Shown piece by piece: positions 1 to 7,672 of a stretch of DNA of 17,970 nt. Position 1 is the first letter of the stretch. Every line of letters starts with the position of its first letter. Origin of the DNA: Pseudomonadota bacterium (GTDB taxonomy: Bacteria > Pseudomonadota > Alphaproteobacteria > Rhizobiales > Hyphomicrobiaceae); contig JAEZHL010000250.1 in the NCBI GenBank assembly GCA_023416575.1, positions 1 to 17,970 on the forward strand, read 5' to 3'. The notes under the pieces are model-generated. The model ran no database searches. It was given only the letters and a program-made list of their open reading frames with translations, and was not told where the DNA came from. The translations under genes and the position numbers were made by a program.

Positions 1-40
1 ACAACAAACAAAATCGGCGCCGCAAAGAGCGGCGCCGATT
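1..40 (-). terminator. Rho-independent terminator of the leftward Liv-type operon
   Basis: A perfect 12-bp GC-rich stem (12-23 pairing with 29-40) encloses a 5-nt loop. Read on the minus strand it is followed by a T-rich tract (positions 11 to 1, TTGTTTGTTGT). It lies 50 bp beyond the stop of the binding-protein gene, the last gene of the operon, so it very probably ends that transcript. Confidence 0.85.
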
Positions 41-89
41 AGAGGACGTGCACCGCGCCGTTCGTCGCGCGGTGCCATCGTTCGTTCGA

Positions 90-1427
90 CTAGAGCGGTT
101 GCTTGGAGAAGTCGAAGCGAGGCGGAAGCAACTTGGCCATCTCCTCCTTCGTCACCTTCTTCTTGACGTGGAGTTCATCATTCTCGATGCGGCTGATGTA
201 GCAATCGATGATGCCGCTGTGGTCTTCCTTGCGCAGCGTCTTGGCGCCCTGGGGGAACCCGATGGAGTTCGCCATCTGCATCCCTTCGAGGGCCTCGATC
301 ACCCCTTTGTCGTCGCTCTTCTGCTTCCAGCCGCTCGTCTCGATCGCCTGCTTGATCGCGAACAGGTTCTCCCAGCTCTGCCAGGAGTGACTCTTGGCAT
401 TCACCTTATCGCCGCCGATTTCGCGCCCGTGCACGTCGTCGGTACCAACGAGGGCATTGTACTGTTTGTGGAACTCGTCGTCCTTGTACTTCAACATGCG
501 CGGGAAGTTCTCGACGATGTAGACGCCCTCTGCGGCGCCCTTGAGATCGGCCGGCGCAATGGCCTCGATCGTGCCGGAGACGGAATACATGCGCATCGTC
601 TTCTCAAGGCCCATCGATTTCGCCTGCGTGTAGAAGGCGATCGAAAGAGCACCGAAGAACACGGAGAAGAGGACCTCCGTATCCTGCGGAATCCGCGCGA
701 GATACGGCACCAGATCCTTCGCATCGAGCGGCACATAGATCGGGTCGTGGACCTTGCCGCCAAGCTTCTCGATAACCGCCTTGTGCTCCTTGTAGTGGCT
801 GTGCCCCCAGGCATAGTCAGGCGAAATGATCGTCCAGGTCTTGCCGAGGTTCTCATAGGCCCACGGCGCGCCAGCAGCGGCGAGGCCGTACGTATCGGTG
901 CCCGTCCGGAAGCTGTAGCGCGTACCCTTTTCACCGGTCGCTTCTGTCGCTTCGCCTGTCGAGAAGTACACGGTCTTCATCGCGGTCGCGACCGGGATGG
1001 ACGCCAGCATCACGCCGGAATGCACCGAGCCCGCAATGAACGACGCGCGATTGCGTTGGATGAGCGAGCGGAGCTTCCGTGCACCAGCCGCCGGATTGGA
1101 TTCGGTGTCTTCCGTGACGAGCTCGAGCTTGCGTCCGGCAATGCCGCCACTCTCGTTGATGTACTTCGCCGCCGCGAGAGCCGCCTTGTTGTGCCAGTAG
1201 CCCCAGGATGCGAAACCGCCCGTCAGCTCGCAGTGATGTCCGATGACGATCGGACTACTCGCCTGTGCAAACGCCGACATGCCGCTGGCAAGACTGATGT
1301 AGGCGCCGCTCGCGGCGGCACCGCCAGCGAGCGCGACTTCGAGGAAGCTGCGGCGCGTGACGCCGCTTTGCTTCAGTTCACTCCCGGACCTCTTCGTGAG
1401 AGCCAACTTGGGGGGACGCTTGGTCAT
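90..1427 (-). CDS. ABC transporter substrate-binding protein, branched-chain amino acid/amide/urea class (Tat-exported)
   Basis: This 445-residue protein is the periplasmic binding component of a Liv-type importer (Peripla_BP_6 fold). The N-terminus carries a twin-arginine signal (T-R-R-S-F-L-E at residues 24-30), an Ala/Gly-rich hydrophobic stretch and a likely cleavage site after S-A-F-A (51-54). The mature part opens with P-I-V-I-G-H-H-C-E-L-T-G-G, the usual first strand and ligand loop of amide/urea/leucine binding proteins, followed by A-A-K-Y-I-N near residue 90. The start at 1427 has a good ribosome site (AGGAAGGAG, about 8 nt upstream). It sits 24 bp after livF as the last gene of the operon, whereas binding proteins often come first. 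The ligand is not readable from sequence. The divergent nitrilase/isonitrile hydratase operon makes a nitrile, amide or related nitrogen compound a reasonable guess (inference). Family call sure, ligand unsure. Confidence 0.9.
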   Translation of the reverse strand: MTKRPPKLALTKRSGSELKQSGVTRRSFLEVALAGGAAASGAYISLASGMSAFAQASSPIVIGHHCELTGGFASWGYWHNKAALAAAKYINESGGIAGRKLELVTEDTESNPAAGARKLRSLIQRNRASFIAGSVHSGVMLASIPVATAMKTVYFSTGEATEATGEKGTRYSFRTGTDTYGLAAAGAPWAYENLGKTWTIISPDYAWGHSHYKEHKAVIEKLGGKVHDPIYVPLDAKDLVPYLARIPQDTEVLFSVFFGALSIAFYTQAKSMGLEKTMRMYSVSGTIEAIAPADLKGAAEGVYIVENFPRMLKYKDDEFHKQYNALVGTDDVHGREIGGDKVNAKSHSWQSWENLFAIKQAIETSGWKQKSDDKGVIEALEGMQMANSIGFPQGAKTLRKEDHSGIIDCYISRIENDELHVKKKVTKEEMAKLLPPRFDFSKQPL

Positions 1428-1451
1428 AACTGAAGCTCCTTCCTGATGAGA

Positions 1452-2156
1452 CTAGAGCGAAACGCCTAGATAGCGGTGAACGGTTTTGGGATCGGCACGC
1501 AATGCATCTGGCGTCGCCTCGTGCACGATCGTGCCACGCTCCATGAGATAGACGCGGCTTGCGAGGCGAAGCGCCGTGCGCAGGTTCTGCTCGACCAGAA
1601 GAACGGATATCCCCTGCTTGGCGATCTCCGAGATCTCGTGTCGGATCTGCGAGACGAGTTTCGGCATGATCCCTTCCGTCGGCTCGTCGAGCATGATCAG
1701 CGACGGCTTCATGACGAGGCAGCGGGCCAGCGCGAGCATCTGCTGCTCGCCACCCGACAGCGTGCCCGCCGCCTGGGAAAGGCGCTCCTCGAGGCGCGGA
1801 AAACGCCGGAAGATGTCCGCCATCACCGCTGGATCCGGCGCGCCCGTAAGGCCGAGCGTGAGGTTCTCTTTCACCGAGAGCAGCGGAAACATCCCGCGCC
1901 CTTGTGGCACGTAGCCGATGCCGAGTGCCGCGAGCTTGTGCGGCAGAACCGTATCGAGGTTCACGCCATTGTAGCTTGCAGTCCCGCCGGTACGCTTCAG
2001 CAGTCCGAGAATGGAGCGCAGCGTCGAAGTCTTGCCGACGCCATTGCGCCCGAGCAGCGCAACCGTTTCGCCGGGCTCGACGCGCAGGCTGACGCCTCGC
2101 AGCACCGGGATCTTACCAATTGAAGCCGTAACGCCGTCGATCGCGAGTGCTGCCAT
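1452..2156 (-). CDS. livF: LivF-type ABC transporter ATP-binding protein
   Basis: This 234-residue cytoplasmic ATPase is one of the two nucleotide-binding subunits of the Liv-type importer. Visible motifs: Walker A G-R-N-G-V-G-K-T (36-43), signature L-S-G-G-E-Q-Q (133-139), Walker B L-I-M-L-D-E-P (153-159), and V-E-Q-N (188-191), where LivF proteins carry Gln instead of the switch His. Length matches LivF (about 233-240). The frame is open further upstream, but ATG 2156 is chosen because the LivF fold begins there and because the start shares one base with the livG stop (TGATG), a sign of translational coupling. It is followed after 24 bp by the binding-protein gene. The symbol denotes the family; the substrate may not be leucine. 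Confidence 0.93.
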   Translation of the reverse strand: MAALAIDGVTASIGKIPVLRGVSLRVEPGETVALLGRNGVGKTSTLRSILGLLKRTGGTASYNGVNLDTVLPHKLAALGIGYVPQGRGMFPLLSVKENLTLGLTGAPDPAVMADIFRRFPRLEERLSQAAGTLSGGEQQMLALARCLVMKPSLIMLDEPTEGIMPKLVSQIRHEISEIAKQGISVLLVEQNLRTALRLASRVYLMERGTIVHEATPDALRADPKTVHRYLGVSL

Positions 2157-2926
2157 CAGTCGGCCTCCTCCGGCGCGCCGAGATAGGCCTCTTGCACCTC
2201 GGCTGAACTGGTGATCTCGGCGGGCGCACCCCGCGCGAGCAGTGCGCCCTGCGCCATGACGATGATCTCGTCGGCAATGGCGAAGACGACTTCCATGTCG
2301 TGTTCGATCAGGACGACATCGACGCTCTTGGAGATCGCGCGGATCGTGTCGACGGTCTGCTCTGTTTCCTGTGGTCCCATACCGCACACAGGCTCATCGA
2401 GGAGCAGCAGCTTCGGCTCATTGGCGAGCGCCAGTGCAATCTCGAGCAGCGCGATATCTCCGTACGAGAGCGCCGAAGCGCGCGTATTGATGTGCCTTTT
2501 CAGGCCAACCTGCTCCACGAGTTCTCCGACGCGTCGGTTGATCGCGCCATAGGAGGCTGCGGAGCGGAAGGGGGAGGCCACGCCTTCGTGTGCCATGACC
2601 GCCGCGCGAACGTTCTCTGCAACTGTGAGCCCCGCGAAAACGCTCTTGATCTGCAAAGTGCGCGAGACACCGCGGCGGACGATCTGATGCGGTTTCAGAC
2701 CCGTAATGTTCTGGCCATGCACCTCGACGCGACCCGCATCGGGGCGGATCTCTCCGGTGATGAGATTGAACAGCGTCGTCTTGCCGGCACCATTCGGGCC
2801 AATGATTGCGTTGAGGCGCCCGGCCGGCAGATCGAAGCTGATGTTATCGACCGCCACGAGGCCGCCGAAGCGCCGCGTAAGGCCGCTCACACGGAGAGCG
2901 ACGCTCTCGCTCCTTTTGTCGAGCAC
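2156..2926 (-). CDS. livG: LivG-type ABC transporter ATP-binding protein (GTG start)
   Basis: Second ATPase of the Liv-type importer, 256 residues from the chosen start. Walker A is G-P-N-G-A-G-K-T (43-50), Walker B is L-L-L-L-D-E-P (173-179), and the switch His lies in I-E-H-D (207-210). The signature reads L-S-Y-G-D-I-A-L (153-160) rather than the common L-S-Y-G-x-Q-R; the following D-E-P-V-C-G-M-G-P marks a recognisable LivG subgroup, so I do not read this as damage. GTG 2926 is preferred because AGGGGAGG lies 5 nt upstream and it gives the usual LivG length of about 255. ATG 2947 in the same frame lacks a ribosome site and would overlap livM by 20 bp. With the GTG start, the livM stop lies 1 nt upstream of the start codon. 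Confidence 0.9.
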   Translation of the reverse strand: MLDKRSESVALRVSGLTRRFGGLVAVDNISFDLPAGRLNAIIGPNGAGKTTLFNLITGEIRPDAGRVEVHGQNITGLKPHQIVRRGVSRTLQIKSVFAGLTVAENVRAAVMAHEGVASPFRSAASYGAINRRVGELVEQVGLKRHINTRASALSYGDIALLEIALALANEPKLLLLDEPVCGMGPQETEQTVDTIRAISKSVDVVLIEHDMEVVFAIADEIIVMAQGALLARGAPAEITSSAEVQEAYLGAPEEAD

Positions 2927-2927
2927 G

Positions 2928-3980
2928 TCAGCCTCCCCTCGTAGCATTGGTGACCGACTTGGCTCGCGCGTGATCGTCGGAAGGCGCGGCTGCTTCGGTG
3001 ACACCTGAGCCATCAGTCTTTGTCAGGTAGTCCAGAGCGTCGGTCCAGGCACCTGCCAGCCCACGCGGCGCGAAGATCACGACGAGAACCGTGAGAACTC
3101 CTACGACGAACAGATAGTGCTCCCAGAATGCCGAGATGATCTCACGCAGAATGATGAGCAAGCCTGTGCCGAACAGAGGCCCGAGCAAGCTACCGGCACC
3201 ACCGACGATTGCCCAGACTACGGCCTCGCCAGACACGTGGTAGAACATGTACGAGGCCGATGCGTAACGCCCGAAGAAGGCGAACAGCGCTCCCGATGCA
3301 CCGGCTAATCCGCCCGCGAGGACAAAGGCCACGTAGCGCGTCAGATACACATTGATGCCGACGAGTGCGGCGCGCCGGTCGTTCTCGCGAACGGCCATGA
3401 ATCGCACGCCGAGCGGACTGCGCACGATTGTGCTGAAGAGCCCATAGATGACCGCGACGACGATCAGGATCGTGTAGTACTGCACGCTCTGGTCCGCCAG
3501 CGAGAGCGTGTGGCCGCCGAGGGAGAAGACTTCGACGGCACTGAATGAGATGCCATCGTCGCCGCCCGTGAGAGGCTTGGCGCTCATCGCCGCGAAGTAC
3601 AAAATGAGCGAGAAGACGACCGTGATGATCGCGAAGTAGTGCCAGGTCAGGCGTACGGCGACACTTCCGGCGATCGCGGCCATGATCATCGCCGCAACGA
3701 TCCCGATCGCGAGGCCTCCCCAGAAGCCGGCGCCCCAATGAATGACAGAAAGGGCCGCGCCGTACATGCCGACGCCGAAGTAGAGCGCTTGGCCGAAGGA
3801 TAGAAGCCCGACATATCCGAGCAGCAAATTGACACTCGCTGCAAGGAGCGACCAGATCAGGATCTCCGCGATGATGTCGATCCAGAACGGACTTCCGAAC
3901 ATCGGTAGAACGGTCGGAACTGCGGCCAGGGCTAGAATGGTCAGAACCAGCGCAGCGCGAGATATGGTGGTCGCGTTCAT
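2928..3980 (-). CDS. livM: LivM-type ABC transporter permease
   Basis: This 350-residue inner-membrane permease is one half of the Liv-type channel. The N-terminus is a hydrophobic helix (about residues 8-30). The family hallmark G-Y-V-G-L-L-S-F-G-Q-A-L-Y-F-G lies at about 55-69. A glycine-rich G-G-D-D-G-I-S-F loop lies mid-protein, and the cytoplasmic coupling stretch V-R-E-N-D-R-R-A-A-L-V-G comes before the last membrane block. Several further hydrophobic segments complete a LivM topology. The C-terminus (about 30 residues after F-A-P-R-G-L-A-G) is polar and low in complexity, as in many alphaproteobacterial LivM proteins. The ATG start overlaps the livH stop by 4 bp (ATGA), so the two permeases are translationally coupled. 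Confidence 0.93.
   Translation of the reverse strand: MNATTISRAALVLTILALAAVPTVLPMFGSPFWIDIIAEILIWSLLAASVNLLLGYVGLLSFGQALYFGVGMYGAALSVIHWGAGFWGGLAIGIVAAMIMAAIAGSVAVRLTWHYFAIITVVFSLILYFAAMSAKPLTGGDDGISFSAVEVFSLGGHTLSLADQSVQYYTILIVVAVIYGLFSTIVRSPLGVRFMAVRENDRRAALVGINVYLTRYVAFVLAGGLAGASGALFAFFGRYASASYMFYHVSGEAVVWAIVGGAGSLLGPLFGTGLLIILREIISAFWEHYLFVVGVLTVLVVIFAPRGLAGAWTDALDYLTKTDGSGVTEAAAPSDDHARAKSVTNATRGG
2932..2939 (-). promoter_or_regulatory. Ribosome binding site deciding the livG GTG start
   Basis: On the minus strand positions 2939-2932 read AGGGGAGG, ending 5 nt before the GTG at 2926-2924. The in-frame ATG at 2947 has no comparable site. This strong Shine-Dalgarno sequence lies inside the last codons and just upstream of the livM stop (2930-2928). 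Confidence 0.7.
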
Positions 3981-4855
3981 CGCGTCGCCCCCGAGAACAG
4001 GCCGTGCGGGCGCACGAGCAATGCAACACTCATGAAGCCCAGCGACACGATGCGCGCGATCGTCGGATCAGTCACGCTGGTCACGAGCCCCTCCAAAACG
4101 GCAAGAAGCAAGGCGGCGGCGACAGTGCCCTGCAGATTGCCGAGCCCGCCGATGATGACTGCCATGAAGCAGAAGGGCAGGATGTCGACGCCGGTACGGA
4201 ACTCGACAGTGGTGATTGGCGCGGCGATCGCACCGCCCAGGAGCGCCATGGCCGTGCCGAGGCCGAACGTGATGGCACAGATGCGTGCAACTGGAACGCC
4301 GAGCGCCGTCGCGGTTTCCGGATCATGGCGCACTGCGCGGATCCACGTACCGAGCTTGGTGCGTGTGAGAAAGGCGAAGAACGCAATCAGACAAAGCGCG
4401 GCAAAGCCGGCCGCAAAAATGCGGTAGACGTCGTAGTCTATGCCAAAGAGCGGGATCGTGCCCTCGATCGGAGCGGCCATGCGGCGCGGTTGCGCGCCGT
4501 ACGTCGCCCGCACACCTTCCTGCAGCATCATCGAAAGTCCGAACGTCGTGACGATGGTCAGCGACGCCTGGCGAATGGTCGGACGGATGATCACGCGCTC
4601 TATGAGCAGACCGACGGCGAAGCCGATGATCGGCACGAGCACCAGCGCCAGCCAGTAAGAATCTGTCGAGGTCGCCAGCACGAGCGCGACCACTGTGCCG
4701 AGCATGAAGAAGTCGCCGTGCGCGACGTTGATGATGTCGAGCAATCCAAAAATGATCGAAAGGCCGAGCGCGATGAGCGCAATGATCAGCCCCCAAACCA
4801 AGCCGTTGACGGCGAGAGCCAGAACGAGTTCGGTCACGGAGCCCCCAGTGTCCAT
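3977..4855 (-). CDS. livH: LivH-type ABC transporter permease
   Basis: Inner-membrane permease of 292 residues, first gene of the leftward importer operon. The N-terminal block has A-L-G-L-S-I-I-F-G-L-L-D-I-I-N-V-A-H-G-D-F (about 29-49), diagnostic for LivH/UrtB permeases. The coupling loop I-R-A-V-R-H-D-P-E-T-A-T-A-L-G-V follows mid-protein, and the end is L-L-V-R-P-H-G-L-F. The start is not certain: ATG 4855 has no clear ribosome site, while an in-frame GTG at 4837 has a G-rich run upstream; the choice changes only six residues. The start faces the divergent TrmB-type regulator gene across a 240-bp control region. Confidence 0.92.
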   Translation of the reverse strand: MDTGGSVTELVLALAVNGLVWGLIIALIALGLSIIFGLLDIINVAHGDFFMLGTVVALVLATSTDSYWLALVLVPIIGFAVGLLIERVIIRPTIRQASLTIVTTFGLSMMLQEGVRATYGAQPRRMAAPIEGTIPLFGIDYDVYRIFAAGFAALCLIAFFAFLTRTKLGTWIRAVRHDPETATALGVPVARICAITFGLGTAMALLGGAIAAPITTVEFRTGVDILPFCFMAVIIGGLGNLQGTVAAALLLAVLEGLVTSVTDPTIARIVSLGFMSVALLVRPHGLFSGATR

Positions 4856-5095
4856 GCATGCGTATCGGCCCGCACATGCGCGGGGGCCGCGGAACCTAAG
4901 CTAGTCCCGATGCTCTATCGTCAACACGAATTGACACATTATGCAACTGACCTGTTTGCTTGAATTACAGGCTAAATGCGCAAAACTCACTCCTATGTAG
5001 TCGCGTAGTGTCAATTCGTATCGACAGCTCGTATCGAATGGTGGCAGTGTCGGCGCTGCCTCACGCCCGACATCAGCTGACGCGGAAGGGAGCAG
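4856..5095. promoter_or_regulatory. Divergent promoter/operator region between livH and the TrmB-type regulator
   Basis: This 240-bp non-coding stretch is AT-richer than its surroundings and must drive both operons. It holds a perfect 12-bp inverted repeat, ACGAATTGACAC at 4926-4937 and its reverse complement at 5008-5019, each arm containing a TTGACA-like hexamer that points inward (plus strand 4931-4936; minus strand 5015-5010). Overlapping the right arm, TCGTATCGA occurs twice (5016-5024 and 5029-5037), 13 bp apart, with a partial copy CGTATCG near 4861. I could not pair the TTGACA hexamers with convincing -10 boxes, so the promoters themselves are unresolved. Confidence 0.6.
4926..5019. 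repeat. Perfect 12-bp inverted repeat, candidate operator pair
   Basis: ACGAATTGACAC (4926-4937) and GTGTCAATTCGT (5008-5019) are exact reverse complements separated by 70 bp in the middle of the divergent control region. Their placement either side of the intergenic centre suggests two binding sites of one regulator, plausibly the adjacent TrmB-type protein, possibly acting through a loop. The pairing is seen directly; the role is inference. Confidence 0.55.
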
Positions 5096-5896
5096 ATGGC
5101 GATCGATCGCGTTCTGATTGACATCGGCCTGCACGAAACCGAGGTGCGCTTCTATCTGGCGGCGCTCGAGCTCGGTCGTGCGCCGATGCGCGACATCGCG
5201 CGCAAGGCCGGCATCAGTCGCACCAATGCCTATGATGTCTTTTCGCGCCTGCTCAAGCAGCGGCTCGTGAACGAGATCCCACAGTCCAGCGATCGTTCCA
5301 TGCTGATCGTGGCCGAGTCGCCGGCACGCGTGCTTGAGATCGTCGACGAGCGGCGCAAGGAGCTCGAGGCCGTCATGCCCGAGCTCATGTCACTGCATAA
5401 CCGCACGCCTGAGAAGCCCAAGGTTCGCTACTTCCAGGGGGCGGACGGGATCAAGGCCGTTCTGGACCAGACAATCACCTGCCGCAGCAAGACACTGCTC
5501 GGCATCCTCTCGATGAGCGACTTGTATGAAGTCCCGGGCCGCGCGTGGATGGACGACCACGTCCGGCGACGCATCGAGGCCGGCGTGACACTGCGCGTCC
5601 TGAGATCGGCCACGAGAGACCTGCACAAGCTTTGGCCGGATAGTCCTGCGGACTTGCGTGTTCTGCGCTATGCGCCGGAGAATTTCAGCTTCTCGATGAC
5701 GACGTATATCTACGACGACACCGTCGCTCTGATCTCGTCCCGTAAAGAGAACTTTGCCATGACCATCGAGAGCGCAGAGTTTGCCGCGATGCAGACCGGG
5801 CTGTTCGAAACGCTGTGGGCCGCAAGCAGTTCGGCAGAACCGGCAGCAATGCGCCCGCACCGAGGCAAGGTCGTGGACCTGCACACCAACAAGTAA
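5096..5896 (+). CDS. TrmB-family transcriptional regulator
   Basis: This 266-residue protein is a sugar- or ligand-responsive DNA-binding regulator of the TrmB type. A winged helix-turn-helix occupies about residues 5-62: L-I-D-I-G-L-H-E-T-E-V-R-F-Y-L-A-A-L-E, then the recognition helix I-S-R-T-N-A-Y-D-V-F-S-R-L. A short coiled stretch (80-100) follows, then the typical effector-domain opening K-V-R-Y-F-Q-G-A-D-G-I-K-A-V-L (109-123). The ribosome site GGAAGGGAG lies just before ATG 5096. It is the first gene of the rightward operon, 22 bp before the nitrilase, and is divergent from the importer, so it probably controls both (inference). The inducer is unknown and would be expected to be a substrate or product of the neighbouring hydrolases. 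TrmB regulators are best known from archaea and sugar control, so a nitrile context is less usual. Confidence 0.85.
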   Translation: MAIDRVLIDIGLHETEVRFYLAALELGRAPMRDIARKAGISRTNAYDVFSRLLKQRLVNEIPQSSDRSMLIVAESPARVLEIVDERRKELEAVMPELMSLHNRTPEKPKVRYFQGADGIKAVLDQTITCRSKTLLGILSMSDLYEVPGRAWMDDHVRRRIEAGVTLRVLRSATRDLHKLWPDSPADLRVLRYAPENFSFSMTTYIYDDTVALISSRKENFAMTIESAEFAAMQTGLFETLWAASSSAEPAAMRPHRGKVVDLHTNK

Positions 5897-5918
5897 GCCA
5901 ACCTAATCGGAACACCGC

Positions 5919-6959
5919 ATGCCGCAGACCTACCCACGCTTCAAGGCAGCCGCCTGCCATATTGCTTCGGTCTTTCTCGACGCTGACGCAACGGTCGACA
6001 AGGGTATCTCCTTCATCCGGGAGGCATCGAAAGCCGGCGCCGCACTGGTCGCATTTCCCGAGAGCTTCATTCCTGGGTTCCCGGTCTGGGCGGCACTGCG
6101 AGCGCCGATCGAGAACCATGATTTCTTCCGCTCCCTTGCCATGCAATCCGTCCGAAAGGACGGTCCGGAGGTGACGCGCCTCTGCGCCGCCGCACGCGAG
6201 TATGGCGTCTATGTCTCGACGGGAATCAGCGAAGGCACCGATGCCAGCGTGGGGTGCTTGTGGAATTCCAACCTGCTGATTGGCCCCGACGGCAGCATCA
6301 TCAACCACCACCGCAAGCTGGTGCCGACGTTCTACGAGAAGCTGATCTGGGCCAACGGCGATGCCCGTGGTTTGCGCGTCACGCAGACGGATATCGGCCG
6401 TCTCGGCATGCTCATCTGCGGCGAGAACACGAACCCGCTCTCGCGCTACGCCCTCATGGCGGAAGGCGAGCAGGTGCACATCTCGACCTACCCGCCCATT
6501 TGGCCGACGCGCCCACCGAACGACAACGCCGGCTACGATTTGCGCAAAGCCATCGAGATCCGCGCGGGCGCGCACGCATTCGAGGCGAAGGTCTTCAACA
6601 TCGTCTCATCGGCGCTCGCGGACGAGAAGCTCATCACCGCTGTTGCGCGTGAGGACGAGAGCGTTCGAGAGATCATCGAGCGCTCGCCGAAGAGCGTCTC
6701 CATGATTCTTGATCCGACAGGCTCTGTGATGAGCGAGGTCATCAGCGGCGAAGAAGGGATCGTCTACGGCGAAATCGATACCGCCTTGTCGGTCGAGCCG
6801 AAGCAATTTCACGATGTCGTCGGCTACTACAATCGCTTCGATATCTTCGACGTGAAGGTCGATCGATCCGCGCGTGAGCCGGCGCGTTACATCGAATCGT
6901 TGCCCGCCCAGCCCGCCGATTCAGAAGCTCAGCGCTCAGATCGGTCTGTCGAGAGGTAA
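5919..6959 (+). CDS. Nitrilase (carbon-nitrogen hydrolase superfamily)
   Basis: A 346-residue cytoplasmic C-N hydrolase, length typical of true nitrilases (about 330-370) rather than the shorter amidase branches. The catalytic triad is visible: Glu48 in F-P-E-S-F-I-P-G-F-P, Lys133 in H-H-R-K-L-V-P-T-F, and Cys167 in M-L-I-C-G-E-N-T-N-P-L. Glu140 is the usual second glutamate. The Cys is followed by G-E-N rather than the textbook W-E of many nitrilases; the downstream E-G-E-Q-V-H-I-S and P-P-I-W-P match the nitrilase/cyanide-hydratase-like branch. Expected chemistry is R-CN to acid plus ammonia, or to amide; sequence alone does not decide between them. The C-terminal ~30 residues are polar and probably disordered. 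It lies 22 bp after the regulator and 5 bp before the isonitrile hydratase, so all three share a transcript. Confidence 0.88.
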   Translation: MPQTYPRFKAAACHIASVFLDADATVDKGISFIREASKAGAALVAFPESFIPGFPVWAALRAPIENHDFFRSLAMQSVRKDGPEVTRLCAAAREYGVYVSTGISEGTDASVGCLWNSNLLIGPDGSIINHHRKLVPTFYEKLIWANGDARGLRVTQTDIGRLGMLICGENTNPLSRYALMAEGEQVHISTYPPIWPTRPPNDNAGYDLRKAIEIRAGAHAFEAKVFNIVSSALADEKLITAVAREDESVREIIERSPKSVSMILDPTGSVMSEVISGEEGIVYGEIDTALSVEPKQFHDVVGYYNRFDIFDVKVDRSAREPARYIESLPAQPADSEAQRSDRSVER

Positions 6960-6964
6960 ACGCA

Positions 6965-7672
6965 ATGAGTGGCAGCCTGCGCCATCAGATTGGGCTTGTT
7001 CTCTTCCCGCGCCTGACCCAACTCGACCTGACGGGACCGTTCGAGGTCTTGGCGCGGCTGCCGAACGCCGACGTCCATCTGGTCTGGAAGGATCTCGAGC
7101 CAGTCATCAGCGACGTCGGCCTAAAGATCCTGCCGACCACGACCTTCGCCGAGTGTCCGAAGCTCGATGTCATCTGCATCCCGGGCGGCCCCGGCATGAA
7201 CGACCTGCTCGATGACAGCGAAGTGCTGTCATTCGTCAGGGCGCAAGGAGCCGATGCGCGATATGTAACGTCCGTTTGTACGGGCGCACTCGTGCTCGGC
7301 GCGGCTGGGCTACTACAGGGCTACAAGGCCGCGACGCACTGGGCCTCCATGCAGTTTCTCGAAGCATTCGGTGCTACGCCCGTCAACGCGCGGGTTTGCA
7401 TCGATCGCAACCGGATTACGGGCGGTGGCGTGACGGCTGGCATCGATTTCGGTCTGCTGCTCGCAGAGGCGCTTTCCAATCGCGTCACAGCCGAGAAGAT
7501 CCAGCTCTACATGGAGTACAATCCGCAGCCGCCGTTTGCTGCCGGTTCACCCGATACAGCGCCGCCAGCCGTCGTTAGCGAGTTCCGCACGTACGCCGAA
7601 GGTATGCTGAAGCGGCGAGCGGAAGCGGTAACCAAGGCGGCGGAGAGGCTCGAGGCACTAGGGCCCCAATAG
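6965..7672 (+). CDS. inhA: Isonitrile hydratase (cyclohexyl-isocyanide hydratase), DJ-1/PfpI superfamily
   Basis: A 235-residue DJ-1/PfpI-fold enzyme. It follows the Pseudomonas isonitrile hydratase InhA, as I remember that family, almost motif by motif: F-P-R-L-T-Q-L-D-L-T-G-P-F-E-V-L near the N-terminus, V-H-L-V-W-K, L-D-V-I-C-I-P-G-G (68-75), and the nucleophile elbow Y-V-T-S-V-C-T-G-A-L with Cys105. Asp21 and Thr106 correspond to active-site residues reported for InhA. T-G-G-G-V-T-A-G-I-D-F follows. InhA hydrates R-N=C to an N-substituted formamide in the cytoplasm. The start has GAGAGG upstream. It is the last gene of the operon, 5 bp after the nitrilase. The pairing of a nitrilase with an isonitrile hydratase is the main reason to read this module as C-N triple-bond catabolism. 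Related DJ-1 proteins with other roles (AraC-like sensors, proteases) are less likely given the full-length match. Confidence 0.85.
   Translation: MSGSLRHQIGLVLFPRLTQLDLTGPFEVLARLPNADVHLVWKDLEPVISDVGLKILPTTTFAECPKLDVICIPGGPGMNDLLDDSEVLSFVRAQGADARYVTSVCTGALVLGAAGLLQGYKAATHWASMQFLEAFGATPVNARVCIDRNRITGGGVTAGIDFGLLLAEALSNRVTAEKIQLYMEYNPQPPFAAGSPDTAPPAVVSEFRTYAEGMLKRRAEAVTKAAERLEALGPQ

Noticed and set aside
48..1433. 461-codon open frame on the plus strand
   Set aside because: It is antisense to the binding protein over its whole length, has Arg/His/Leu-rich composition typical of GC-rich shadow frames and no recognisable motif. The opposite strand encodes a complete Tat-exported binding protein.
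2157..2387. Upstream extension of livF to 2387
   Set aside because: The added part is Arg-rich shadow of livG; ATG 2156 is coupled to the livG stop and starts the conserved fold.
2300..2944. 214-codon plus-strand frame over livG
   Set aside because: Antisense to an ATPase with intact Walker motifs; no motif of its own.
4004..4963. 319-codon plus-strand frame over livH
   Set aside because: Very Asp/Glu/Arg/His-rich, with no domain; it is the shadow of a membrane protein on the other strand.
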